Source of the DNA: Hyphomonas neptunium ATCC 15444
Lineage (GTDB): Bacteria > Pseudomonadota > Alphaproteobacteria > Caulobacterales > Hyphomonadaceae
Assembly: GCF_000013025.1 (NCBI RefSeq)
Contig: NC_008358.1
Location: 2,666,001 to 2,730,000, forward strand
Length of the DNA stretch: 64,000 nt
Direction of reading: 5' to 3'
Shown piece after piece: positions 27,495-35,301 of this stretch. The notes under the pieces were generated by a model that saw only the letters and a program-made list of their open reading frames with translations, had not been told where the DNA came from and did no database searches. The position numbers were made by a program, and so were the translations under genes. Numbering within the stretch: the stretch's first letter is position 1; the number at the start of each line of letters is the position of its first letter.

Positions 27495-28640
27495 CTATAG
27501 TTCTCCTCGGAATGCGCGGTGTTGGAGAGAAGCGAACAGCTCCTCTAATCGGCTATTGTGTAATGAAGCGTCGGTCAGCGAACATTGAACAATACCTACA
27601 CGATGGGCGAATTCCTGCTGCTCAACCATCGGCGGAACAAAAATCTCTAGTTTTTCAAACTCAGATTTTTTCAGTATTGGAAGCGTAGTGGATGCCCCCT
27701 TGCCCTTGTGGATTATTAGGCTGCGAATTTGCTGAACAGCAAAGAAGCCGAAGGCAGCCCCAATTCGATCACCCCAATCAACAGCGTTTATCTGTTGATT
27801 AAACGCTGACCGCTCCCTTGCTTGCCCCATCTTCCCGATGGTCGCGCCGATACAGCACACCAACGTGGCTCCAGGGCCGACCAATCGTGACTTCTGAGCA
27901 CCGGCTTCAGTCAGACTTCGTTTTACGGCTTCACCGGAGCCGAGGTCTCCTGGCGTGACAAAGGGCACCGGTCCGCCGAAGCTATCCGCATCAGAGGTGG
28001 GTGGCGTTGAGCCAGTTGAGACTCTTCCTAACGTTCTGAGTGATGCGCTCTCGAACGAGGCCCCATCACCAAACATGTCGATGAAGATGGCTTGGCCGAG
28101 TTGGTTGAGGCGGTCGAGGGCGCGCTGGCGTTTGCGGCGCAGCTCATCGGCCTGATCCAGGATCGCCGCAATCCGCTTCTGCTCCTCCAGCGGAGGGAGC
28201 GCGACGATGACTCTTTTGACCAAGTCGATGTTCAGGTTCTTGACCGTCGCGCCCGCCGCCAGTTTCTCAAATTGCCCGAAGATCGCAGGCGAGCCGAGCA
28301 AGTGATAAAAATAGTCGTGATCCACGTTGGCGCGGCGTGGACTAAGAACAAGCCAGCCGTCATGTATGCAACCGTGTGTATCGAGGATGTAAGGCCTTCC
28401 GAAGCTCATAGAGTTTGTGAGAAGGAAGTCACCCGGTTTAACCAATCGGGACCGTGATACCCCAGATGGTTTGATCTTTTTCTTGGTCTCACGAATGTGC
28501 TTCGAGCTGTTTGACGCATCGCCGATCATGATCCAATTCACGCCGTCGTCCGCATCCGTGATGAATTGGTCAATCGGACGGGGCGAGCCTCCGCGCGCGA
28601 TCTCGAAAATCTCGTCAAGCGTTCTGAGGGGCCAATTCAT
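27495..28640 (-). CDS. hsdS: Type I R-M specificity subunit
   Basis: 381 residues with two target-recognition domains. TRD1 spans about 1-135 and ends at IVALPPLEEQKRIAAILDQA, which opens the first conserved helix. TRD2 spans about 200-345 and ends at the weaker second repeat VPPMVEQQEFAHRVGIV. It dictates the bipartite DNA target of HsdM and HsdR. It overlaps hsdM by four bases. The target sequence cannot be read from the protein by eye. Confidence 0.94.
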   Translation of the reverse strand: MNWPLRTLDEIFEIARGGSPRPIDQFITDADDGVNWIMIGDASNSSKHIRETKKKIKPSGVSRSRLVKPGDFLLTNSMSFGRPYILDTHGCIHDGWLVLSPRRANVDHDYFYHLLGSPAIFGQFEKLAAGATVKNLNIDLVKRVIVALPPLEEQKRIAAILDQADELRRKRQRALDRLNQLGQAIFIDMFGDGASFESASLRTLGRVSTGSTPPTSDADSFGGPVPFVTPGDLGSGEAVKRSLTEAGAQKSRLVGPGATLVCCIGATIGKMGQARERSAFNQQINAVDWGDRIGAAFGFFAVQQIRSLIIHKGKGASTTLPILKKSEFEKLEIFVPPMVEQQEFAHRVGIVQCSLTDASLHNSRLEELFASLQHRAFRGEL

Positions 28641-30178
28641 CCCAGCATTGCCTCCAGGTTGGTGAGGCTTTTGCTTATCTCGTCCTCCAGCTTGCGCAGG
28701 TCGGCGATTATAGCGGCGGGGCTTTCGTGCTCCACCTCCTCATGCTCCACCTGCTTGTAGCGGTTGAGCGAGAGGTCGTAAGTTCCGGTCGCGGCGATCT
28801 CGGCCTTCGGCACGCAGAAGCTCTGCGCCGTGCGCGGGTTCTCCCGCTCAGCCGCGTCGCGCGCGAACCAGCGGGCGAGCGCGTCCGGTAGATTGTTCTT
28901 GTCGTGCTCGCCCTCGACTAGCGCCTCGCGCGGCGTCGCTCCCAGTTTTTCTGGAGCCAACAGCTCGGTGCGTTTGTCATCGAGGCTCTGGCCATCGGCC
29001 TGGAGGTCATAGAACCAGACGTGATCGGTGCCGCCCACGCCGGTCTTTGTGAAGAAGAGGATCGCGGTAGAGACGCCCGCATAGGGCCGGAACACCCCGG
29101 AGGGCAGTTTCAGCACCGCCTCCAGCTTGTGCTTTTCGACCAGCATTTCACGCAGCGTCTTGTGCGCCGTGGAAGAGCCGAAGAGAACGCCGTCCGGCAC
29201 GATCACCGCCGCGCGCCCGCCGGTTTTCAGAAGGCGCAGGAAGAGCGCGAGGAAGAGAAGCTCGGTCTTCTTCGTCTTGACGATTTGCTGAAGGTCTTTC
29301 GCGGTCGTGTCATAATCCAGCGAACCTGCAAACGGTGGGTTGGCGAGAATGAGGGAATAACGCCCCGCATCAGCGTCATGCTCCTGTGCAAGGCTGTCAC
29401 GATAGCTGACATCGGGGTTCTCAACCCCGTGCAACACCATGTTCATAGAACCAATGCGGAGCATGGTCGGGTCGAAGTCGAACCCGTGGAACATGCCGTT
29501 GTGGAAGTGCGTACGCTGCTTTTCGTGCCGGAAAAGCGATGCATGCTTCTCCCGCAGATACTCGCCCGCCGCGACAAGGAAGCCGCACGTTCCCGCTGCC
29601 GGATCGCAGATCACATCTTGCGGGGTTGGCTGCGTCATCTCGACCATCAGCTGGATGATGTGGCGCGGAGTGCGGAACTGGCCGTTCTGCCCTGCACTCG
29701 CGATCTTGCCGAGCATGTATTCGTAGAGATCCCCCTTGGTGTCGCGATCATCCATCGGGATTTTATCGAGCAAATCGACGGCCTTCGCGAGCAGCGCGGC
29801 GTTGGAAAAGCCAAGGCGCGCATCACGCATGTGCTCGCCGTAACTGGAGCCCTCCTCCCCCATCTGGCGCAGGAAGGGGAAGACACGCTCCGCCACCACG
29901 TCCATCATGGCGCGGGCTTCAAAGTTCTTGAACCGCGACCAGCGCAGGTCTGACCAGTCACGCCCTTGATCATCTTTCCCGTCTGGGAAGATACGGCGCT
30001 CCATCTTGATGCCGAGATTGGCCGCCTTGTTTTCCTCCAGGGTGTGGAGATCATCTAGCCGCTTGATGAAAAGAAGATAGGTGATCTGCTCGATCACGGA
30101 GAGCGGGTTCGATACGCCCCCTGACCAGAAGGCATTCCAGATTTGATCGACCTTGATACGGATGTCGCCGGTGAGCAT
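28637..30178 (-). CDS. hsdM: Type I R-M DNA methyltransferase subunit
   Basis: 513 residues. The N-terminal helical HsdM domain (DQIWNAFWSGG, YLLFIKRLDD) precedes the N6-adenine methylase core with SAM motif CDPAAGTCGFLVAAGEYL and catalytic NPPF (LILANPPFAGSLDYDT). It is first in the hsdM-hsdS-HEPN-hsdR operon. The promoter should lie in the 253-base region up to the XRE gene, which carries two strong palindromes. Confidence 0.95.
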   Translation of the reverse strand: MLTGDIRIKVDQIWNAFWSGGVSNPLSVIEQITYLLFIKRLDDLHTLEENKAANLGIKMERRIFPDGKDDQGRDWSDLRWSRFKNFEARAMMDVVAERVFPFLRQMGEEGSSYGEHMRDARLGFSNAALLAKAVDLLDKIPMDDRDTKGDLYEYMLGKIASAGQNGQFRTPRHIIQLMVEMTQPTPQDVICDPAAGTCGFLVAAGEYLREKHASLFRHEKQRTHFHNGMFHGFDFDPTMLRIGSMNMVLHGVENPDVSYRDSLAQEHDADAGRYSLILANPPFAGSLDYDTTAKDLQQIVKTKKTELLFLALFLRLLKTGGRAAVIVPDGVLFGSSTAHKTLREMLVEKHKLEAVLKLPSGVFRPYAGVSTAILFFTKTGVGGTDHVWFYDLQADGQSLDDKRTELLAPEKLGATPREALVEGEHDKNNLPDALARWFARDAAERENPRTAQSFCVPKAEIAATGTYDLSLNRYKQVEHEEVEHESPAAIIADLRKLEDEISKSLTNLEAMLG

Positions 30179-30233
30179 TACGCCTCATTCTTCGTTAAAT
30201 AGTGACCATCGCAAAAACAATTTAAGCGAGCCC

Positions 30234-30269
30234 AATTCATTTAGTGAATTCACGATCCCCGCGGGGATC
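30234..30269. promoter_or_regulatory. Two palindromes upstream of hsdM
   Basis: AATTCA-TTTAG-TGAATT (30234-30250) and, four bases on, the perfect 16-base palindrome GATCCCCGCGGGGATC (30254-30269). They lie 56 to 91 bases upstream of the hsdM start, where operators are expected. Which protein binds is unknown; the nearby small XRE regulator is the obvious candidate for one of them. Confidence 0.5.
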
Positions 30270-30431
30270 CATTTGCGGTAAAGCATCCACATCTGATGCA
30301 GTTTGCCGGATAGTGAGAATGAACTTCCTAGAATCTTTCATCATGAAAGCTTAGCCGCGAGATACAAATCCCGCTACCCTAGATCGATGCGCACCTTTTT
30401 GGTTGGTGACGCGCACTCCTATTCCAGCGCA

Positions 30432-30641
30432 TCACACTGACTGGACTAATTCCGAAAGCTTAATGTCCAGCGCCTTCGCCAGCCGCTCCAGGACCGAAAG
30501 CGTGGGGTTTCTGACACCCCGCTCCACCGCCGAAACGTAAGTCCTGTGTAGCCCTGCCCGGTCCGCAAATTCTTCCTGTGACCAGCCGCGCTCTTCGCGC
30601 AGCTGGCGGAGCCGTTTGCCAAATTTCTGTCGGATATCCAT
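30432..30641 (-). CDS. Small XRE regulator, C-protein-like
   Basis: 69 residues, all HTH: KRLRQLREERGWSQEEFADR, then RTYVSAVERGVRNPTLSVLE and LAKALDIKLSELVQSV. Size and sequence resemble controller (C) proteins that time restriction-modification expression. It lies upstream of hsdM on the same strand and divergent from a lipoprotein gene, with GACTnnnAGTC-type boxes in front of its own start. C proteins are typical of type II systems, so pairing with a type I operon is unusual, and the link is inference. Confidence 0.85.
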   Translation of the reverse strand: MDIRQKFGKRLRQLREERGWSQEEFADRAGLHRTYVSAVERGVRNPTLSVLERLAKALDIKLSELVQSV

Positions 30642-30679
30642 GGCGCCCTAGCGACGCCGATGTTGCCGATTGATCTACA

Positions 30680-30741
30680 GACTATGAGTCTCTTTTTCCG
30701 CTTGAACTCCGACGCAACCTGAGCGGCAATGAGACTCATAG
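30680..30741. promoter_or_regulatory. C-box-like inverted repeats between XRE and lipoprotein genes
   Basis: GACTATGAGTC at 30680-30690 has the GACTnnnAGTC form known for C-protein boxes. The 11-mer CTATGAGTCTC (30682-30692) recurs exactly inverted as GAGACTCATAG at 30731-30741. The two sites flank the divergent promoter region, so the XRE protein may control both genes. Confidence 0.6.
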
Positions 30742-30759
30742 AGTGCAACAGGAGACCTC

Positions 30760-31359
30760 ATGACATTCCGAACAATACTGCTCGCCGCCCCCGCTTTGAT
30801 GCTTGCGCTTACCGGATGCGCCGTGACTGAAACCCTGGAGGAGCGAGAAACCGCCTTCCTGACCAGGGCGACGCCTGATTTTGCCGCCGGCATCAAAGTC
30901 ATTGATGATCCGCTCAACCCGACAATCGAAATCAACACGATCGCCGCATATCAAGACTATCAGTTCAGCTGGGGTCCTCAGGAAGACCAGTTCCTCCGGG
31001 CCTATAAATTCCGCGACACAGGGAATGTTACTCTGCAAGGATATGTCGTGAGCGACATCCACGGGACTTGGCTTCAACCCATATCGGTGACCTTCCAGCA
31101 CACGCTCTCAACCCGGACGGTTGACCGGATCAACTTCGATGCCAACCGGTGCTCTGCTCAAGGCTGCATGCATCGTGAGGATATTGTTTTTGAATTCACC
31201 GCAGAGGAACTCAATCAGGTGATTGAAGACATGGAGACGAAGGGCGAAACGGTCCTTGTGTTTCGGATCCAGGGCCGCTCGGGCGTCGACCGCGACGGCA
31301 GATTTCACATCAACGAGCTGAAGGCGTTTCGGCAGGCAGTGACCCGCGAGCTTTTTTGA
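30760..31359 (+). CDS. Putative lipoprotein
   Basis: 199 residues. A lipoprotein signal (LLAAPALMLALTGC, lipobox LTGC with Cys at about residue 20) predicts lipidation and attachment to the outer or inner membrane. The remainder is beta-rich with one CSAQGC pair, and resembles periplasmic proteins of unknown function. A strong AGGAG stands six bases before the ATG. It shares its control region with the C-protein-like regulator. Function not recognised. Confidence 0.75.
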   Translation: MTFRTILLAAPALMLALTGCAVTETLEERETAFLTRATPDFAAGIKVIDDPLNPTIEINTIAAYQDYQFSWGPQEDQFLRAYKFRDTGNVTLQGYVVSDIHGTWLQPISVTFQHTLSTRTVDRINFDANRCSAQGCMHREDIVFEFTAEELNQVIEDMETKGETVLVFRIQGRSGVDRDGRFHINELKAFRQAVTRELF

Positions 31360-31425
31360 GAACTGAAGCGTCACTGGCGTAGTTGACTCATGTCGCCGAA
31401 TCAACTTTTCTGAAGACTGTTCCAA

Positions 31426-31461
31426 GGACGGGTCAGCTATGTGTAGCGCCCGTCCTTTTTT
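31426..31461 (+). terminator. Rho-independent terminator, possibly an attenuator
   Basis: GGACGGG (31426-31432) pairs with CCCGTCC (31449-31455), followed by six T. It follows the lipoprotein gene and lies 48 bases upstream of the ParB-methyltransferase start. Its 5' arm is shared with a longer competing hairpin. Confidence 0.8.
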
Positions 31462-31486
31462 CATGGACGCTGCATGTAGCTGACCC
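31430..31486 (+). promoter_or_regulatory. Long hairpin competing with the terminator
   Basis: The 19-mer at 31430-31448 (GGGTCAGCTATGTGTAGCG) can pair end to end with 31468-31486 (CGCTGCATGTAGCTGACCC): ten outer bases are exact and the three mismatches are all G-U wobbles in RNA. Formation would break the terminator hairpin and leave its T run in the loop. This is the geometry of an attenuator or antiterminator for the downstream operon. A DNA-level cruciform or recombination site is the alternative. Confidence 0.6.
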
Positions 31487-31508
31487 ATCCCCTGCTTCGG
31501 AGGATGCA

Positions 31509-32861
31509 ATGACTCATGCCCAGAATGCACAGCCCGAACGCTGTGATCCGCTAAATAACTTTCCCACACCAACAATCATCCACGTCGCGATCGCAGTTCT
31601 GATCGCCTACCCAAGGTCTGCCCGGCGCCACACGGCCAGCAAGCTCAAAAAGCTGATCAAATCTATCCAGGACATTGGCCTCCTGGATCCGATCATCATC
31701 GATGAAAGCAACATGATTCTCTCGGGGCATCTCCGGGTGGGGGCTTTCAAGGCCATTGGCCTCGACAATATTCCGGCGATCCGGATCACCCATCTTTCAC
31801 GTGATCAGAAAGCCGCCTTTGTTTTGCACGCCAACAAGATTGTTGAAGAAGGCAGCTGGGACAAAGGCATCCTGAAACAGGAACTCTCCATGCTCGTGGA
31901 GTTTGGCTGCGACATCGATCTTGAAACCACCGGCTTCGATATCGGCGAGATCGATCTGGTCATTGGCAGCGATGAAGCCGCCGTCGATGAGGAGCCGCTG
32001 GTTCCTCCGCCTCCCGCGCAGGCCGTTACGCGGCCCGGAGATCTATGGATTATGGGCCAGCACCGGCTTCTCTGCGGTAGTTGCCTTGAGCCATTGGATT
32101 GGCAGTGCCTGATGCGCGGTGAGCGCGCCCGTGTCTGCTTCACCGATCCGCCCTATAATGTGAAGATCAAGGGGCATGTTTCTTCGAAGGACCATGACGA
32201 ATTCGCCATGGGATCGAGCGAGATGTCACCCGAACAGTTTGTGGCGTTTCTCTATGGGGCGCTGGGTGGGGCGGTAGAGTGGAGCATCGATGGCGCCATC
32301 CACTATATCTGTATGGATCACCGGCACATGCGGGAGCTCTACGCGGCCGCCGATCCCCTCTACTCCGCCCAGCTCAATCTCTGCGTCTGGGCCAAGACCA
32401 ATGGCGGGATGGGCTCCTTCTATAGAAGTCGGCATGAGCTCGTCGCGGTCTACAAAGTTGGGACTGCGCCACACATTAATAATGTCCAGCTCGGTCGCTT
32501 CGGCCGGAACCGTACGAACGTCTGGTCATATGCCGGCGCCAACACGTTCCGGAAAGGTCGGGACAAGGACATTGCCGATCACCCTACCGTTAAACCGGTG
32601 ACCATGGTTGCCGACGCGATCATGGATGCTTCGGCGCCGGGCGACATCTGTATTGATGGCTTTGGGGGCTCGGGCACGCTCATCCTGGCGGCGGAGCGAA
32701 CCAACCGTGTTGCCAGAGTCATCGAACTCGAGCCGAAATACTGTGACGTTGCAGTTCGGCGCTGGGAAGAAATGACCGGACGCCAGGCTGTTCTGGACCG
32801 GACGGGGAAAAACCCGCCAGCCCTTTTTCTGCCTCCTCCGGGTAAGGAGGGCGCAGCATGA
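31509..32861 (+). CDS. ParB-domain DNA methyltransferase
   Basis: 450 residues from the ATG at 31509 with GGAGG five bases upstream. Residues ~20-125 are a ParB/Srx-like domain (IQDIGLLDPIIID, LSGHLRVGAFKAIGL). The rest is a beta-class amino-methyltransferase: TDPPYN (motif IV) comes before the SAM site DGFGGSGTLILAAE (motif I). It should methylate adenine N6 or cytosine N4. Such ParB-methylase fusions occur in phages and mobile elements beside terminase genes, as here, with four-base overlap to the next gene. No cognate nuclease is adjacent, so it is an orphan that may protect or tag the element. Confidence 0.9.
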   Translation: MTHAQNAQPERCDPLNNFPTPTIIHVAIAVLIAYPRSARRHTASKLKKLIKSIQDIGLLDPIIIDESNMILSGHLRVGAFKAIGLDNIPAIRITHLSRDQKAAFVLHANKIVEEGSWDKGILKQELSMLVEFGCDIDLETTGFDIGEIDLVIGSDEAAVDEEPLVPPPPAQAVTRPGDLWIMGQHRLLCGSCLEPLDWQCLMRGERARVCFTDPPYNVKIKGHVSSKDHDEFAMGSSEMSPEQFVAFLYGALGGAVEWSIDGAIHYICMDHRHMRELYAAADPLYSAQLNLCVWAKTNGGMGSFYRSRHELVAVYKVGTAPHINNVQLGRFGRNRTNVWSYAGANTFRKGRDKDIADHPTVKPVTMVADAIMDASAPGDICIDGFGGSGTLILAAERTNRVARVIELEPKYCDVAVRRWEEMTGRQAVLDRTGKNPPALFLPPPGKEGAA

Positions 32862-33253
32862 GCAACCCTCCGATCGGTTACGGCAAGCCGCCGAAGAAAT
32901 CGCAATACAAGCCGGGCCAGTCTGGCAATCCCAAGGGCCGTCCGAAAGGGGCAAAATCCCTTAGGTCGGTGCTGCAAAAGGAGCTCACGTCCAAGATCGA
33001 GATCAAAGTCCAGGGCAAGAAAACCAAAGCCACGAAACTTGAAGCCGCGATCATGAAACTCGTCAATGACGCCCTATCGGGCAACGCTAAAGCGCTGTCT
33101 GAGCTTTTGAAACTGGCCGCCATTCACATGCCTCAGGATGCTGATGGCGTTAGCAACACACTGCCACCAAGCGAGGAGGACCAGGCGCTTCTCGCCGCAT
33201 ATGTCGAGCGTGCCGTGAAGCGACAAAGCAAGGAGACGAACAATGTTGAATGA
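32858..33253 (+). CDS. DUF5681 protein, terminase small-subunit-like
   Basis: 131 residues. The N-terminal YKPGQSGNPKGRPKGAKSL is the DUF5681 signature, a basic glycine-rich DNA-binding segment. A helical part follows (KLEAAIMKLVNDALSGNAKA). Family members stand directly before large terminase genes and are thought to take the small-subunit role in DNA recognition. The start overlaps the methyltransferase stop by four bases, with AAGGAGG upstream, and the end overlaps the terminase gene by 11 bases. Confidence 0.85.
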   Translation: MSNPPIGYGKPPKKSQYKPGQSGNPKGRPKGAKSLRSVLQKELTSKIEIKVQGKKTKATKLEAAIMKLVNDALSGNAKALSELLKLAAIHMPQDADGVSNTLPPSEEDQALLAAYVERAVKRQSKETNNVE

Positions 33254-34667
33254 TCTTGGTAAGGACGCATTGAACGCAGCTTTGCGAAACGATTTCCCGA
33301 CATTTCTCGGCAAGGTGTTTCTCACCCTCAATCCTGGCACCAAGTTCAAATTAAACTGGCACCACTTTGCGATCGCTTATTTCCTCCAACAAATGTGGAC
33401 CGGCAGGTTCAGGCGAGGCATCGTCAACTCGTGCCCCCGCTCATTGAAATCGACCATCATCTCTGTGGCCTGGGTCGCATTTGTCCTAGGACACGATCCT
33501 ACAAAGATGTTCATTGTGGTCAGCCACAATATGGAACTCGCCAAAGAACTCTCTTTCCTGTTCCGAAAGGTCGTGAACGCCACATGGTACAAGGACGCAT
33601 TTCCGACAATGCGCGGCAAGCCCGACGCCGACAATGAATTGATTTTCAGGACATCCCTGGGTGGCGGGCGTCGCGCCACATCGGTCAACAGTGACGTGAC
33701 AGGGCTTGGTGGATCCGACATTATTATTGACGATCCTATTGATGCGAGCATCGCGGACAATCCCGAGCAATGCGCGAACAACAATCGATGGATCACGAAA
33801 GTGCTAATGTCGCGTCTCAACGATAAAGACACTGGCACCGTGCTTTTGGTGATGCAGCGCGTCAGTGTCCACGACACCACGGCATTTCTGCTCGGGATGA
33901 CCGGGTGGAAAAGCCTAATCCTTCCTGCCATCGCGCAGAAGGACATGGATGTGCCCATTAGCGAGGGTAAAGTGCATCATTGGAAACAGGGAGAGCTGCT
34001 TCATCCCGAGTTCCTGTCGCAGGCAATTCTGGATGAACAACGGCAGCTACAAGGTCACGCGGACTTTTCAGCGCAATACCTCCAGATCCCCGTTCAATCC
34101 GGTGGCGGAGCAATTGACGTCTCAAAGTTCAAGCGGTTCGCTAAGCTACCACAAGCGATAGACTTCTGGTTCCTCAGCGTCGACGCCTCCTCTGGTGTCG
34201 AAAGTGGCTCTTACTCTGTCATTCAGCTATGGGCCGCGAGCAATGGGCGAATATATCTATTCGGTCAGAAGCGGGCTCACTTGGAGTTTCCCGCGCTTCG
34301 TTCCTCCGTGATTGCCATCGCAAAGAAATACGGCGTGCGGTACATTCTCGTCGAAAACGCATCGGCAGGCCAAGCGCTGCTGCAGGAGCTTCATGGGCAT
34401 TATTCTCCGGAGGAGGCCCACGAAAAGCTCGTCAGCATCAAGCCCACTCATGCGAAGACCGTCCGGATGGGGAAAGCGATGATCATGGTGGACGCAGGCA
34501 AGATCTGGCTCCCTGCCGAGGGGAGCTGGATCGACGGCCTCATATCCGAACTGCAGGCATTTCCCAAAGGTGCCCATGACGACCAGGTGGACGCACTCAG
34601 CCAAGCGATCAACTGGTTCCGTGGCTATCTTGCCGGACCGCCTATGGTGACTGTGACGATGGTGTAG
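33243..34667 (+). CDS. Phage-type terminase large subunit
   Basis: 474 residues. ATPase: Walker-A-like CPRSLKST near residue 64, Walker B DIIIDDPID near 160. C-terminal RNase-H-like nuclease: SVDASSG near 315 and KGAHDDQVDALSQA near 440. The family packages viral DNA with ATP. No capsid, portal or tail genes accompany it, so this is an orphan module with the ParB-methylase and DUF5681 genes, perhaps a piece of a satellite or transfer agent. Reading frame looks intact. Confidence 0.9.
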   Translation: MLNDLGKDALNAALRNDFPTFLGKVFLTLNPGTKFKLNWHHFAIAYFLQQMWTGRFRRGIVNSCPRSLKSTIISVAWVAFVLGHDPTKMFIVVSHNMELAKELSFLFRKVVNATWYKDAFPTMRGKPDADNELIFRTSLGGGRRATSVNSDVTGLGGSDIIIDDPIDASIADNPEQCANNNRWITKVLMSRLNDKDTGTVLLVMQRVSVHDTTAFLLGMTGWKSLILPAIAQKDMDVPISEGKVHHWKQGELLHPEFLSQAILDEQRQLQGHADFSAQYLQIPVQSGGGAIDVSKFKRFAKLPQAIDFWFLSVDASSGVESGSYSVIQLWAASNGRIYLFGQKRAHLEFPALRSSVIAIAKKYGVRYILVENASAGQALLQELHGHYSPEEAHEKLVSIKPTHAKTVRMGKAMIMVDAGKIWLPAEGSWIDGLISELQAFPKGAHDDQVDALSQAINWFRGYLAGPPMVTVTMV

Positions 34668-34756
34668 CGCTGTTCTAGCTATGCAAGCTGAAGTGAAACT
34701 CTTTGGGCTTGCTGCTGTCAGAATGACAAACGCCGCCACATTTGATCCATTTTGCG

Positions 34757-34783
34757 GAGCCGCGACGATTATCGTCGCGGCTC
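34757..34783. repeat. Perfect 12-base hairpin
   Basis: GAGCCGCGACGA (34757-34768) and TCGTCGCGGCTC (34772-34783) pair fully around TTA. It lies in the 267-base gap between the convergent terminase and DUF6527 genes, so it probably ends transcription from both sides although no T run follows. Confidence 0.6.
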
Positions 34784-34934
34784 AAATATCCCCATAGGAG
34801 ACATTGGGATCGTAGTTGCAAACCATTGCTCAAGTGCATTAGCGGGCTTTCCGTTTTGCGCGATCGAGGCCGATACTGTTACCTAGGTGGTCAGACATGC
34901 CGCGGGACGTTTTCGTGGGGAGCTGACAAATAAG

Positions 34935-35300
34935 TTAGTCTTTCATTGAATGCATAGGACGTCCGTCCTTACACCAGTGTACCTTCCCAGATTTGATCCA
35001 AAAGTGGCATCCACATTTGTTTTTTTGATGGACCGAAGGATGTATTGTGGGCCGCAACCAGAAGTCTTCCGAGATTTGCCACCGCGGCCGCTGCTTAGGG
35101 TTGAGCGAAAGATTGATGACTTCCCCACAACCACCAGGACACTTAAAGCATGCCCATTTCTTAACATTGCCACTTTGGACGAGGGTGAGCTTGTCTGCTT
35201 CCATTGTTGAAGAGTCCGGCAATCTCGAAACTCGGGTCGCCAAAAAGTTAAACTGCAATAGGTGGACGCTTCTCAATAACCGTGAAATTTTCTCTTTCAT
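34935..35300 (-). CDS. DUF6527 zinc-ribbon protein of the ubiquitin-like operon
   Basis: 121 residues from the ATG at 35300, which lies one base behind the JAB-E1 stop. Cysteine motifs CFKCPGGCGE and CGCHFWIKSGKVHWC point to a zinc ribbon. This matches DUF6527, a family that recurs next to bacterial ubiquitin-like conjugation genes; its role (adaptor or substrate receptor) is unknown. It is the last gene of the operon. A longer frame reaching to 35462 overlaps the E1 gene and is not favoured. Confidence 0.75.
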   Translation of the reverse strand: MKEKISRLLRSVHLLQFNFLATRVSRLPDSSTMEADKLTLVQSGNVKKWACFKCPGGCGEVINLSLNPKQRPRWQISEDFWLRPTIHPSVHQKNKCGCHFWIKSGKVHWCKDGRPMHSMKD

Positions 35301-35301
35301 G

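Noticed and set aside
31509-34667. Prophage
   Set aside because: Only methylase, DUF5681 and terminase are present; no portal, capsid, tail, lysis or repressor genes in the window.
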